Source of the DNA: Methanoplanus sp. FWC-SCC4
GTDB taxonomy: Archaea > Halobacteriota > Methanomicrobia > Methanomicrobiales > Methanomicrobiaceae
Assembly (NCBI RefSeq): GCF_032878975.1
Contig: NZ_CP043875.1
Location: 1 to 64,000 of the forward strand
Reading direction: 5' to 3'
DNA length: 64,000 nucleotides
The stretch's first letter is position 1. Each line of letters opens with the position of its first letter. The position numbers and the translations under genes were made by a program. Positions 1 to 9,273 of this stretch are shown here, one piece after another. A model generated the notes under the pieces. That model was not told the origin of the DNA. It searched no databases and saw nothing but the letters and a program-made list of their open reading frames with translations.

Positions 1-1365
1 ATGATTAATACATTTGAGGTAAATGAGACAAACAAGATGATCGAGCAGGAAAAACTGGATGTCAGGACTATTACTCTTGGCATCAGCCTTCTTGACTGCT
101 GTGATTCCGACCTTGATACCTTAAACCAAAACATATACGATAAAATCACCCGTGTAGCAAAGGATCTCGTTTCCACCGGCAGGGAAATTGAGATTGAATA
201 TGGTATTCCAATTGTAAACAAACGCATCTCGGTAACCCCGATTGCACTTGTCGGAGGGCGTGCATGCAGGTCTCCGGAGGATTTTGTAACGATTGCAAAA
301 ACCCTCGATAAGGCCGCCAAAGATACGGGGGTTAATTTCCTCGGGGGCTACTCAGCACTCGTTTCAAAAGGGATGACGCCGACTGATGAAAACCTCATCC
401 GTTCAATCCCGATGGCTCTCTCCTCTACGGAGAGGGTTTGCAGCTCTGTAAATATCGGCTCAACAAAAACCGGAATCAACATGGATGCTGTAAAACTGAT
501 GGGCGAGATTGTTAAGGAAACTGCAGAGGCAACAAAGGAAGACAGCTCTTTGGGATGTGCAAAACTGGTTGTCTTTTGCAATGCCCCTGATGACAATCCG
601 TTCATGGCCGGAGCCTTTCATGGCGTGACTGAAGGAGATGCTGTAATAAATGTGGGTGTCAGCGGTCCGGGTGTTGTAAAGCATGCACTTGAGGGAGTAC
701 GTGGTGAGAACTTTGAGGTTCTCTGCGAGACAGTCAAAAAAACGGCTTTCAAGGTAACCCGTGTGGGGCAGCTTGTGGCCCAGGAGGCTTCGGAGAGGCT
801 GGGTGTGCCTTTTGGCATTGTTGATCTCTCTTTGGCACCTACACCTTCGGTCGGTGACAGTGTTGCGGAAATTTTAGAGGAGATGGGTCTTGAGTCAGTG
901 GGTGCTCCCGGAACAACCGCTGCCCTTGCACTTTTAAATGATCAGGTGAAAAAGGGCGGAGTTATGGCAAGTTCTTTTGTTGGCGGACTCAGTGGTGCCT
1001 TTATCCCGGTCAGTGAAGATCAGGGCATGATCGATGCCGTAAACCGCGGGGCACTTACAATTGAAAAACTTGAGGCAATGACCTGCGTATGTTCTGTCGG
1101 TCTTGATATGATAGCAATCCCCGGAAACACCCCTGCCACGACAATCTCAGGCATCATCGCTGATGAGGCCGCAATCGGAATGATAAACCAGAAGACTACC
1201 GCAGTCCGTCTGATTCCGGTGATCGGGAAGGATGTCGGCGATACTGTGGAGTTCGGGGGCCTTTTGGGCTATGCACCCGTTCAGCAGGTAAACAAATTTT
1301 CCTGTGAGGATTTCGTAAACCGTGGCGGCAGAATCCCTGCACCGATTCACAGTTTTAAGAACTGA
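1..1365 (+). CDS. UPF0210 / DUF711 (PFL-like) family protein
   Basis: This 454-residue protein has the even, alanine/glycine-rich composition and the N-terminal wording ([18 protein letters not shown]) of the UPF0210/DUF711 family found in many archaea and anaerobic bacteria. The family is distantly related to glycyl-radical (PFL-like) folds, but no reaction is established and I do not assign one. The length matches the usual 450 or so residues. The first base of the window is the A of an ATG that aligns with the family start, so the gene is probably complete although its promoter lies outside. A T9 run at 1402-1410 follows the stop and may end the transcript. Confidence 0.85.
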   Translation: MINTFEVNETNKMIEQEKLDVRTITLGISLLDCCDSDLDTLNQNIYDKITRVAKDLVSTGREIEIEYGIPIVNKRISVTPIALVGGRACRSPEDFVTIAKTLDKAAKDTGVNFLGGYSALVSKGMTPTDENLIRSIPMALSSTERVCSSVNIGSTKTGINMDAVKLMGEIVKETAEATKEDSSLGCAKLVVFCNAPDDNPFMAGAFHGVTEGDAVINVGVSGPGVVKHALEGVRGENFEVLCETVKKTAFKVTRVGQLVAQEASERLGVPFGIVDLSLAPTPSVGDSVAEILEEMGLESVGAPGTTAALALLNDQVKKGGVMASSFVGGLSGAFIPVSEDQGMIDAVNRGALTIEKLEAMTCVCSVGLDMIAIPGNTPATTISGIIADEAAIGMINQKTTAVRLIPVIGKDVGDTVEFGGLLGYAPVQQVNKFSCEDFVNRGGRIPAPIHSFKN

Positions 1366-1401
1366 ACTAAACGGGGAGTATTCCTGCCACCCCCTGCCGT
1401 C

Positions 1402-1410
1402 TTTTTTTTT
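1402..1410 (+). terminator. oligo-T terminator candidate after the UPF0210 gene
   Basis: A run of nine T residues begins 37 bases after the stop codon of the UPF0210 gene. Archaeal RNA polymerase commonly stops at such U-tracts without needing a hairpin. The rest of the gap up to purC (1411-1604) is A+T-rich and shows no gene. Confidence 0.45.
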
Positions 1411-1604
1411 AAATTCTCATTCCGCTATTTTTTAGGAGTATTATGTCCTTAAAGGAGGGAATATCAGTATAAATTAATAAGAAGGATCACACATATCCGG
1501 ATAAACCCAAAATTCTAAAGGGGTACAGGACTCCGCCACCTGAAAATCCAGAATAACAGATAACTGAAGTGAATGGCGATTATATTTCTGAAAAAAAGGT
1601 TTTT

Positions 1605-2303
1605 TTAATTATCAAGAATCATCTTTTCGAGTTCAAGCGGCATGACATACTCTCCGTCACGGTAAGCACGCATGTTTCCTCCTGAAATCTCGTCGATTAA
1701 AACGATCTCGTCTCCGATCCTGCCAAATTCAAACTTGATGTCATAGAGTTCGGTATTCTTCTTCGCAAGTTCGTCCTTCATGATGGTTGCAATCTGCTGG
1801 GTTAATGCTTTGACCTTATCGTATTCATTAGGGGTCATAATGCCGAGATTCCCGAGTGCATCCTTTGTAATCGGAGGGTCCTCACGGTCATCGTCCTTTA
1901 ATGTCGTCTCGACAAAAGCGGGCAGTGGTGCGGCTTCTTCCACATAATCGCCGTAACGTCTGTAAAAACTCCCGACTGCACGGAAACGGCAGATTACTTC
2001 CAGGCCGGCTCCGAAAGTCTTTGCAGGCCTGACAGTCATAGTGACGTTGTCGACATCAGCATCGATATAATGAGTGGGGATTCCCTTTTGGTTTAATATT
2101 TCAAAGAAATATTTTGTCAGCCTGATACAGGCACGACCTGCACCTTCCATAGTAAGCCCGACAGTATTCATGCCGGGGTCAAAGACGCCGTCGGCCCCTG
2201 TACAGTCATCCTTGAATTTAAGCAGATAATTTCCATCATCAAGTGCGTAGACGTTCTTTGTCTTGCCTGTATAGACAAGTTTCATGGACTCTGTTGAACT
2301 CAT
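1605..2303 (-). CDS. purC: phosphoribosylaminoimidazole-succinocarboxamide synthase (SAICAR synthetase)
   Basis: PurC joins aspartate to CAIR with ATP to give SAICAR in purine synthesis. The protein opens with the family hallmark [12 protein letters not shown], which forms the nucleotide-binding loop, and carries [12 protein letters not shown], the [13 protein letters not shown] segment and the C-terminal [14 protein letters not shown], all typical. The open frame begins at a GTG at 2315, but the ATG at 2303 is preceded by GTGAGG at a good distance, so I place the start there (232 residues, normal length). It is transcribed alone; the other purine genes in the window, purF and purM, are unlinked. 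Confidence 0.93.
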   Translation of the reverse strand: MSSTESMKLVYTGKTKNVYALDDGNYLLKFKDDCTGADGVFDPGMNTVGLTMEGAGRACIRLTKYFFEILNQKGIPTHYIDADVDNVTMTVRPAKTFGAGLEVICRFRAVGSFYRRYGDYVEEAAPLPAFVETTLKDDDREDPPITKDALGNLGIMTPNEYDKVKALTQQIATIMKDELAKKNTELYDIKFEFGRIGDEIVLIDEISGGNMRAYRDGEYVMPLELEKMILDN

Positions 2304-2561
2304 AGTGTTCCTCACTTTTGAAATCTAGATATTGTTTGGCGTAGAGAATTTAAAATAGATGTTGTCATGTCAGGATTGAAATTTTGATAGTTGATTATTT
2401 CAGATAATTATTGGAGATTCTTTTCTGCATTTATCCGGACAGAATTTCTTATTTTTTGGATATACAGTCCCTGTTTTCTCAACAATATATAGCGTCATTT
2501 TTTCCTTTGGAACAAAAAAAGAATTATAATTTTATATTTATTTGTTATTTCCAGAGTTTTG

Positions 2562-4652
2562 TCATGAGGAAGTTTCTATCCCGATATATTCATACAGTGC
2601 TTTTGGTCCGGGCTCTCTTCCGAGGAAGTTTTTAAGAAGCACATTTCCGTCCTCCATGTTGCCCTTTTCGAGAATCTCATTCCTGAATTTCATCCCGAGT
2701 GTCCGGTTTGTCATCCCGTTCTCTTTGAATTCATCAACAATGTTTAGTGCATAGACCTTTGACCAGAGATAGCCGTAGTATCCTGCATCATATCCCCCCA
2801 TAAGATGACCAAATGAGGCCTGATCATGAATTCCATCAGGAAGTTTAAGTCCGGTAGTATCCTCATAAGTTTCGTACCAGACAGCGGTTGTGTTTACAGG
2901 ACTGTCAAGGCTGCTGAAATACATATCCTCAAGAGAGCGGGCCAGCAGACGGCTATAGTAATATCCGTTTCCGGCATTTCTTGAAGATATTGCTTTTTCA
3001 ATGATTTCGTCAGGCATCTTTTCTGAAGGGTTTTTGTAATGGGCGGAGACAGATTTTAAAATTTCAGGGTCCCATGCCCATTCCTCAAGTGCCTGTGAAG
3101 GTGTTTCCACAAAATCCATCTCTACATTAAAACCTGACATTGTACCGTACGGGGCTTTTGTCAGGAGAAAGTGCATTGCATGGCCGGTCTCATGGAAGAG
3201 ATTATACATTTGGGGGATTGTCAGAAGAGAAGGCCTGTCGCCCTCAGGTTTGTCAAAATTCCCGATAATAGCACATACAGGCGTATTATATGTGCCATTT
3301 ACCATTCTTCCGGTGATAAGCCGGGATGCACAGAAATGACCGTATTTTCCTTCACGCGGATACAGATCAAGATAAAGGTATCCGATTGTTGCACCGTCTG
3401 TCTGATCTTCAACTTTATACAGTCTTACATCGGGATGCCATACCTGTGCATCCTCAACTTCAGTAAAATCTACTCCAAACAGGCTGCCGCAGATATTGAA
3501 GATTCCGTTAAGAACACTGTCAAGGGGGAGGTATTCCTTTAGCTCTTCTTCATCATAGCCGTAGAGCTCTTTTTTGTTTATCATCTCAAGATAGGAAATA
3601 TCCCAGGGGCGGACTTCTGTTGCAGACGCATCAGTTCTTTGTTTAATCAACAAAAGAGCGTCTGTCTCATCTTTGGTCTTCTCCTTTAAAGGCTCTTTTA
3701 AGGATGTTAAAAATTCCATGACATTTGAGGAGTTTACTGCCATCCTTTTGTCAATCTTATAGTCAGCCCATGTCGGATATCCAAGCTCCTTTGCAATTTT
3801 TTCCCTCAGGACAATTGCTTCCTCAAGAAGAGCCGTGTTTGCCTCACCCTGTATGTTGAATTTTGCCTCATACATCCTCCTCCTTGTTTCGCTGTTTTCG
3901 GCATACTTCATTATGGCATTATAATCGGGGGATTTCATTGTAACAATGTAATCACTTTTTGGAGTCTTTGAGAAGGAATTAAGGGAGGACTCAGGCACAC
4001 CCCTCAAATCATCAGGTGAGAATTGAATTGTTGTGTTATCGTTGTTCAGATTGGCTGAAAACTGTGATTCAAGAGCACTCAGCTCCTGTTTCATCTCACG
4101 AACCTTTAAGAGACGCTCATCAGGAAGGTTTAACCCGTTATGCTCAAATTCTCTTATAATCACATCATAAAGGCGTGATTCCTGAGGATTCCTGGGATTA
4201 ACACTCTTAAGTGCATTGTACAGGTCGCGGCGGGTGTAAACGTCAGCATCGAATGTATAATATGATTCCGCGGATTTCATACCTTCTTCTGCTATCTTTG
4301 CATCAGGGTAGACATTTCCCATCGCGATAAGCGGTATGACTGAATCGGAATAGTCATTCATTATACTGTCAAATGCAATGACAGTATTTTCAAAGTTCCG
4401 TTTTTCAGGAGCAATGTCTGTAATCGCATTTAAAGAGGCATTGGCAGTCTGTTCTGCACTTTCCCTCAGTTGTGTTATTTCACCATATGAGTAATGTGTC
4501 TGTATGGGACTGTCCGGGCCGGGAACGAAAACATCTGTGGATTCATCCTGCCTTGTGTTCTGAAGGCATCCGGCTGTCATGAGAAAGATGACGGTCAGGA
4601 CAATTATACACGAAAAACTGTAATGACAAATTTTGTAATCACTGCTCTGCAT
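2562..4652 (-). CDS. lipoprotein M3-family oligoendopeptidase
   Basis: This is a 696-residue zinc metallopeptidase of the thimet oligopeptidase/oligoendopeptidase F group (M3), which cleaves short peptides. The zinc motif HETGH sits at residues 487-491 in the typical context LFHETGHAMHFLL, and a downstream glutamate-rich helix is present. The N-terminus has a hydrophobic segment ending in a lipobox-like MTAGC (Cys29), so the enzyme is probably exported and lipid-anchored on the outer face of the membrane, unusual for a family that is often cytoplasmic. That location suggests degradation of external peptides. It has no operon partner: purC is downstream and carbonic anhydrase diverges. Confidence 0.88.
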   Translation of the reverse strand: MQSSDYKICHYSFSCIIVLTVIFLMTAGCLQNTRQDESTDVFVPGPDSPIQTHYSYGEITQLRESAEQTANASLNAITDIAPEKRNFENTVIAFDSIMNDYSDSVIPLIAMGNVYPDAKIAEEGMKSAESYYTFDADVYTRRDLYNALKSVNPRNPQESRLYDVIIREFEHNGLNLPDERLLKVREMKQELSALESQFSANLNNDNTTIQFSPDDLRGVPESSLNSFSKTPKSDYIVTMKSPDYNAIMKYAENSETRRRMYEAKFNIQGEANTALLEEAIVLREKIAKELGYPTWADYKIDKRMAVNSSNVMEFLTSLKEPLKEKTKDETDALLLIKQRTDASATEVRPWDISYLEMINKKELYGYDEEELKEYLPLDSVLNGIFNICGSLFGVDFTEVEDAQVWHPDVRLYKVEDQTDGATIGYLYLDLYPREGKYGHFCASRLITGRMVNGTYNTPVCAIIGNFDKPEGDRPSLLTIPQMYNLFHETGHAMHFLLTKAPYGTMSGFNVEMDFVETPSQALEEWAWDPEILKSVSAHYKNPSEKMPDEIIEKAISSRNAGNGYYYSRLLARSLEDMYFSSLDSPVNTTAVWYETYEDTTGLKLPDGIHDQASFGHLMGGYDAGYYGYLWSKVYALNIVDEFKENGMTNRTLGMKFRNEILEKGNMEDGNVLLKNFLGREPGPKALYEYIGIETSS

Positions 4653-4843
4653 GGAAAATCAGTAATCTTCTAATTTCTGTCTTAAGAGTTATAAAGACGT
4701 ACGATTAAGTAACCAGACTCTGATACGGCCGTTCCTGAGATGAAATGCCGCCCGGATATGAAAAAGAGCGGGAGTCTGTTTCTGCGGTGAACCGTTTTTT
4801 GTGATCCAAAGTATTATGCATTTTCAGTATCCCGTAGGGAGTT

Positions 4844-5491
4844 ATGCGAACGAATGTAACTGAAGATACCAAAACCGGTTCTGCCACCGGCAAAGGAACA
4901 GACAGGCCGCTCGTGGACCAGCTACTCGAGGGAAACGTGGCTTTCAGGGAGAATGAGTTCAAAGAAAATCCGGTGCGATACCGGGAACTCGCCCTGGCAC
5001 AGAGTCCGGGTGTCCTCTGGATAGGGTGTTCCGATTCGCGGGCCGCTCCGGAACGGATTACCAGTGCACCGCCGGGTGAACTGTTTGTAACAAGGAATGT
5101 CGGGAATATTGTGCCTGCCCATGACTGGAGTCTTTCCGCTGTTCTTGAATACTCGATAAATCACCTTGAAGTGAAAGAGATAATTGTCGCAGGCCATTCC
5201 AACTGCGGTGCTGTAAAGGCGCTGGATAAGGATCTTCAGGACCCTTACATCACGCTCTGGCTCAATGATGCCCGTGAGGCAAAGGCCCGGGTCGATGCCA
5301 GGATGCCAAAGGCGGTTACTCCCGAGGATCAAAAGGAGCGTACCCGCGAGATAGAGCTTGAAAATGTCAGGCTCCAGGTTGAGCACCTGATGAGTTACCC
5401 TTCAGTCCGGCAGGCTGTTGACGAGGGGAGAATAGAGGTGCATGGTCTGTACTATAATCTGGAAACAGGCACACTGTCAAGGGTGGTGTGA
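4844..5491 (+). CDS. beta-class carbonic anhydrase
   Basis: The enzyme interconverts CO2 and bicarbonate using zinc. The zinc ligands are visible as Cys62 in GCSDSR and His118/Cys121 in HSNCGAV, and the catalytic Asp64-Arg66 dyad is intact. At 215 residues it is of ordinary beta-CA length, with an N-terminal helix (residues 20-50) that normally wraps around the dimer partner. No signal peptide is seen, so it should act in the cytoplasm, where it could supply bicarbonate or CO2 to carboxylases and methanogenesis. The gene stands alone, divergent from the M3 peptidase. Confidence 0.9.
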   Translation: MRTNVTEDTKTGSATGKGTDRPLVDQLLEGNVAFRENEFKENPVRYRELALAQSPGVLWIGCSDSRAAPERITSAPPGELFVTRNVGNIVPAHDWSLSAVLEYSINHLEVKEIIVAGHSNCGAVKALDKDLQDPYITLWLNDAREAKARVDARMPKAVTPEDQKERTREIELENVRLQVEHLMSYPSVRQAVDEGRIEVHGLYYNLETGTLSRVV

Positions 5492-5566
5492 ATGTATTTT
5501 ACCCCCGGTATGTGACGCCGGGACCGGAGGGAGGGGTGAATCTGAGGTTTTGTTATAGATCAGATT

Positions 5567-6052
5567 TCATTTTGAATCACCGGCAGTTTTGACTGCGGCA
5601 ATCAGGGCGTTGATCCTGCCCTGGTCCCTGACGTCATTTCTGTCGAAGAGAAACTCCCCTTTGACCCTGACCCCTTTTGCAGTAAGAGCTTTTGTGAGTT
5701 CCGGCAGGGTATCTCCTGCCTGTCCTCCGCAGGTGGCGAACAAAACGGCGGTTTTTCCATCACATCCCTTTAGTGCTTCAACAGCCGCATTTATCGCAGG
5801 CGTTGCCCGAAACGCCCAGACCGGAGTGCCGATAACGAGAATGTCCGAGTCGGATACATCAATTGATTCCTGTTCAATTTTGTCGCACTCTCCTCTTCTT
5901 GCCCGGAAGCATCCGAGTGTGTATGCTGTTATCTTTGAATAGGGCTCTTTGGTTTTAACTTCGACAAGTTCGCCCCCTGTTTCGTCCTGTATCTTCTCTG
6001 CTATACCACAGGTGATCCCGGTGTATGAATAAAAAATGATTGAGGGTTTCAT
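5567..6052 (-). CDS. flavodoxin family protein
   Basis: This short flavodoxin-like protein (161 residues) begins MKPSIIFYSYTGITCGIAE, where the S-Y-T-G-I-T stretch is the FMN phosphate-binding loop. Later segments, VIGTPVWAFRATPA and LFATCGGQAG, match the loops that flank the isoalloxazine ring. It probably carries electrons or reduces a small acceptor in the cytoplasm. The first ATG of the open frame is at 6073, but the ATG at 6052 gives a four-base ATGA overlap with the upstream TPR gene and fits the flavodoxin start, so I prefer it. The two genes are therefore translationally coupled. Confidence 0.8.
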   Translation of the reverse strand: MKPSIIFYSYTGITCGIAEKIQDETGGELVEVKTKEPYSKITAYTLGCFRARRGECDKIEQESIDVSDSDILVIGTPVWAFRATPAINAAVEALKGCDGKTAVLFATCGGQAGDTLPELTKALTAKGVRVKGEFLFDRNDVRDQGRINALIAAVKTAGDSK

Positions 6053-6237
6053 GTTTTTCTCTTCTTCTGGCAAACAATAAAAAGCATTGTTTTCATTCTT
6101 TCCTCTGCATCGGTGTCACCCGGATCAATCTCAATAGCCCTTTTGTATGCCGCAAGAGCCTCTTTTAATTGTGAGAGGAGGTCATGGGCATTCCCTTTTT
6201 TAACCCATTCTTCTGCCTGTTCCAATGGTGTTTTCAT
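6049..6237 (-). CDS. small single-TPR protein
   Basis: This 62-residue protein contains one recognisable tetratricopeptide repeat (residues about 18-51, with ALAAYKRAIEIDPGDTDAE at its centre) and a basic tail. A single TPR usually mediates a protein contact. The gene overlaps the start of the downstream flavodoxin by four bases and is followed on the other side by a 4Fe-4S protein on the same strand, so the three probably form a transcript. A link to electron-transfer partners is only an inference from position. Confidence 0.65.
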   Translation of the reverse strand: MKTPLEQAEEWVKKGNAHDLLSQLKEALAAYKRAIEIDPGDTDAEERMKTMLFIVCQKKRKT

Positions 6238-6272
6238 TATTTTCCTCTCTGCTTTTCCTCAGCCGTTTTGTT

Positions 6273-7037
6273 TTATCTTTCAGACTTTTTTAAAAACCGG
6301 GGACACACTGTCACACACCTGCTGCACGGCATCGTTGCAAATCGGGCAAAAGAAGGTGCGACGGGGGCGGCTAACCTTAGAAGCAGACGGCGTTTTAGAA
6401 CCCATTTTGCAGGCGGAACAAACACGGGAGGAACAAAGCGGCGGATTGTGACACAACTGAATGCATCCACCCCGTCGGGACCAAAGACTTTTCCCGGGCA
6501 GTTTTTGATGCATAGCCCGCAGCCGGTGCAGAGTGTTTCAACAGGCCCTGCGGGTTCTTCTGGTATATGACGGTATTTGGGAATATGGCGGCCGGTAACA
6601 ACGCCGCTTAAAAACACCCCCGGTCCGTATGGTTTTGTTATTAAAAGTGAGCTTTTTCCTCTCTCACCAAGGCCTGCCGTTTCTGCGATCTGTTTTAGCC
6701 GGATAAGCCCCCTGACTTTTCCGTCTGTGATGGTAAGTGGCAGGTAGAGCGGAATTGGTTTTGCAGCGATGCCGCTCTTGTTAAGGAGGGAAGACAGCCT
6801 TTTTGCTGTCCTGTCGAGAGATTCGGCTATTAAAAGCATCCTTTTGGTCTTTTCTTTTGGCGGCAGATCATAGAGAGAAGCCGGAACTTCCTTTGCAAAC
6901 ACAATGACACTGCCGGCCCCCCGGAGAAATTCCTCTGCATATTCCCGGTCGGGATTTTGAATATCTTCGATACCAACCTCGCCGAAAAGCAGAATTTCCT
7001 CACTTTTAAAAAATTCATCAATATCCGGGCCGGTCAT
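6273..7037 (-). CDS. double 4Fe-4S cluster protein (epoxyqueuosine reductase-like C-terminal domain)
   Basis: A 254-residue protein whose last third holds eight cysteines: C170, C173, C176 and C180 in CTGCGLCIKNCP, then C195 and C238, C241, C245 in CSRCVTVCP. This is the arrangement for two 4Fe-4S clusters seen in the double-cluster domain of epoxyqueuosine reductase relatives and in many uncharacterised methanogen proteins. The N-terminal two thirds have no cysteines and no cobalamin signature I can recognise, so QueG function is not claimed. A small remnant of a paralogous gene lies at 8522-8566. Confidence 0.72.
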   Translation of the reverse strand: MTGPDIDEFFKSEEILLFGEVGIEDIQNPDREYAEEFLRGAGSVIVFAKEVPASLYDLPPKEKTKRMLLIAESLDRTAKRLSSLLNKSGIAAKPIPLYLPLTITDGKVRGLIRLKQIAETAGLGERGKSSLLITKPYGPGVFLSGVVTGRHIPKYRHIPEEPAGPVETLCTGCGLCIKNCPGKVFGPDGVDAFSCVTIRRFVPPVFVPPAKWVLKRRLLLRLAAPVAPSFARFATMPCSRCVTVCPRFLKKSER

Positions 7038-7298
7038 CTGTAATTCTTTTATGGGGAGGTTTTCGTATAAAGGGATTGGGTGGTGGTTGTAATCAGGCTG
7101 AATGTGACCGGAACATTAGAAAATATCCGGGCATTTTGATATATTCAGAATCCTGATATACAGGGTGGCATTTATCGATTCTTACAATAAATTCAGGATA
7201 CCGATGAGCAGCACGCTGCCAGTTCCCTGCTGAATTCCCTGGGTTTAAGTCACCCAAATGAGCATCCTTTGCTGTGCTATAAAAAAGAGGGGTGAAGA

Positions 7299-7736
7299 TC
7301 AGTTCTCTTCGCGGTTAAGACGGACAATGAAGGCCATTGAATTGTTACCGTCCTGAAGGTGCCGGAGTTCAATCTCATTTTGGTTGATGAATTCGCCGAA
7401 TGTGTAGCCATCATCGTTTTCGACAATGAAGATCTCCCCTGCAGTGGAGATGACGCCAGACAGATTTTCGGAATACTCGTTATTATCCCAGCGTGTATAA
7501 ACCTTGGAACCGAAAAAGGCAGGTCCTTTTTGTGCAGTGATGGTGTAGGTTGTATTACTTTCGCGGAATCCTGCGGTTGTGGTGTATCCGGTCGTTGTTC
7601 CTGTCCAGACGCCGACAATATCTGTAACCTGCGGCGTTGAAGCGGCCACTTCCGGCTGGCTCTGTGTGCAGCCGGCGGTTATGAGAAACAGGCCGAGAAT
7701 AAGCATTGAGATTAATGAAACTGACGTTATTTTCAT
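7299..7736 (-). CDS. small secreted lipoprotein, unknown function
   Basis: This 145-residue protein has an N-terminal hydrophobic helix followed by a lipobox (ITAGC), so the mature protein should be lipid-anchored at Cys23 or so on the cell surface. The mature part begins with a Ser/Thr/Pro-containing linker and then a beta-rich domain with repeated T-x-Y patterns (TGYTTTAGF, NTTYTIT), reminiscent of the small beta-barrel lipoproteins common in Methanomicrobiales. No enzyme motif is seen. The 260-base gap to the 4Fe-4S gene holds no obvious gene. Confidence 0.65.
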   Translation of the reverse strand: MKITSVSLISMLILGLFLITAGCTQSQPEVAASTPQVTDIVGVWTGTTTGYTTTAGFRESNTTYTITAQKGPAFFGSKVYTRWDNNEYSENLSGVISTAGEIFIVENDDGYTFGEFINQNEIELRHLQDGNNSMAFIVRLNREEN

Positions 7737-7911
7737 GATAATATTTGGATTTTTCTTATCGATAAACTATATCATTTGATAATATTTTTCGCAAAAATTA
7801 AAATGATTTTTTAGTTATTATGCATTTTTCCGTTCCGAATCTTGTTTCCCCGGTTTCCATATATTTTTAATTCGAACATTCGTATATTATCTATATCAAA
7901 AGGGTGATGAA

Positions 7912-8520
7912 ATGGACAAAAATGTATACCTGTATGTATGCCCGAATCTTGCTGACTGGGAACCGTCACTTGCTATAGCGATGATATCAAATCTCAATAC
8001 CGATATACCGAAAAAAAGAGGCTACAATATCATCACATTCGGGCTTACCAAAGAGCCGGTTACTACTTCCGGAGGAATAACTATCCTTCCCGATAAAGAT
8101 GTTGATAGCGTCGATCTCAGCGAAGCGGCGATGGTCATTCTTCCCGGGTCATCGCAATACGAACACGATGATCCTGCCCGGCTGGTTCCGCTCATCCAAG
8201 ACTGCATCCTGAATAATATCCCAGTGGCAGCAATATGCGGGGCTACATTATTTCTTGCAAACCATGGATTTCTCGATACTGTCCGGCACACCAGCTGCGG
8301 CCCTGAGTGGCTCAAACAGCATGCCCCTGGTTATCAGGGCAGACACCTGTATTTGCAGGCGCCAAGTGTAAGCGATGGTGGAATCATCACGGCAAACCCG
8401 CTGGGTTTTGTCGATTTTGCCTATAATATAATGCAAACGCTGGATGCGTTCCCGCCGGAGTTTCTGGAGTTGTGGTACGCTTCTGTTAAAAACGGCTATC
8501 TGGATGTTGATCAGTTTTAG
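7912..8520 (+). CDS. DJ-1/PfpI family protein
   Basis: A class-I glutamine amidotransferase-like protein of the DJ-1/PfpI superfamily (202 residues). The nucleophile elbow is AAICGAT with Cys109, followed by a helix, and Glu17 in DWEPSLA is placed like the acidic residue that tunes the DJ-1 cysteine. Members act as glyoxalases, chaperone-like or stress proteins; the exact role here cannot be read. The start ATG at 7912 is preceded by a GGTGAT ribosome-binding site and an A+T-rich promoter containing TATATT near 7882. It is monocistronic. Confidence 0.82.
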   Translation: MDKNVYLYVCPNLADWEPSLAIAMISNLNTDIPKKRGYNIITFGLTKEPVTTSGGITILPDKDVDSVDLSEAAMVILPGSSQYEHDDPARLVPLIQDCILNNIPVAAICGATLFLANHGFLDTVRHTSCGPEWLKQHAPGYQGRHLYLQAPSVSDGGIITANPLGFVDFAYNIMQTLDAFPPEFLELWYASVKNGYLDVDQF

Positions 8521-8521
8521 G

Positions 8522-8566
8522 TAGAGAGGCCGAAACCTCCTTTGCAAACACGATAAAACTGCAGGC
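8522..8566 (-). pseudogene. remnant of a 4Fe-4S-protein paralogue
   Basis: Read on the minus strand, these 45 bases encode ACSFIVFAKEVSASL, which matches AGSVIVFAKEVPASL (residues 41-55) of the protein encoded at 6273-7037, and the DNA is similar too (a CTTTGCAAACAC core is shared). Nothing else of that protein is recognisable on either side. It looks like the last surviving piece of a decayed duplicate, sitting between the DJ-1 gene and the exonuclease gene. Confidence 0.55.
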
Positions 8567-8605
8567 TGAATAGTGAACTGTAATTTTGTTAAAAATTAAA
8601 CAAAA

Positions 8606-9184
8606 TTATAGAATTCCTCTCTCTTTTAGTTCAAAAAAGCAGCGTGCACATGCTTTGACGTCGGCATTTGCATCATGGGCACCGGCAAATGATTCGCCGA
8701 ATAACTTTTGATGCAGTTCAATAAGTTTCGGCTGTTTATACCCGCCGTTGCTTTTCGGGAGTGCACAAAAATCCTTGACAGATTTTGGTTTCATTGTGCA
8801 TATTGGCTCTTTATCCCGGATTTCATTTTTCAGGCCATAACGGTTTAACTCGGCTGTTACAACCGGATAATCAAATGCAAAGTTATGGGCAACCAGACAT
8901 TCTGATTTTTTGGCTTCGGCATTAAACGCACTAAACACTTCGCTGCCGGGCAGTCCTTCCCGGAGTGCTCTTTCTTTTGTGATTCCGTGAACTCTCACAG
9001 TCTGCCAGGGAATATCAAAATCCTCTGGATACACGATTTCATTATAAGAGCTCATCTCCTCCCCGTGCTTTGAATATCGTGAGAAGGCAATCTGAACAAC
9101 TCTTGGCTGGATCACCTCATTGTTTAACGGATCACGGCTGCGTCTTGGGAACCCGTTTGTTTCGACATCGAAGAAGAGATACAT
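8606..9184 (-). CDS. DnaQ-like 3'-5' exonuclease
   Basis: This 192-residue protein is a stand-alone exonuclease of the DEDDh group. ExoI motif residues are Asp6 and Glu8 in FFDVETNG, ExoII is in AHNFAFDYPV, and ExoIII is the C-terminal AHDANADVKAC with the histidine and aspartate four to five residues apart. Such proteins trim 3' ends of DNA or RNA. The start ATG at 9184 opens directly with the first beta-strand, as expected. It marks the left border of the A+T-rich island: base composition changes sharply just past the start codon. Confidence 0.85.
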   Translation of the reverse strand: MYLFFDVETNGFPRRSRDPLNNEVIQPRVVQIAFSRYSKHGEEMSSYNEIVYPEDFDIPWQTVRVHGITKERALREGLPGSEVFSAFNAEAKKSECLVAHNFAFDYPVVTAELNRYGLKNEIRDKEPICTMKPKSVKDFCALPKSNGGYKQPKLIELHQKLFGESFAGAHDANADVKACARCFFELKERGIL

Positions 9185-9273
9185 TGTGATTAATTTTTAG
9201 GGTTGTTGGATATGTAGGTTTTTGGGTTGAAATGGAGGATAAATTATAGATGGGATGAATTTGGAAAGATATA

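Noticed and set aside
6280-6513. Alternative minus-strand frame with CSAC and CPIC pairs inside the 4Fe-4S gene
   Set aside because: The main frame already supplies all eight cysteines in ferredoxin spacing through to its stop, so a frameshift is not needed and the second frame is an artefact.
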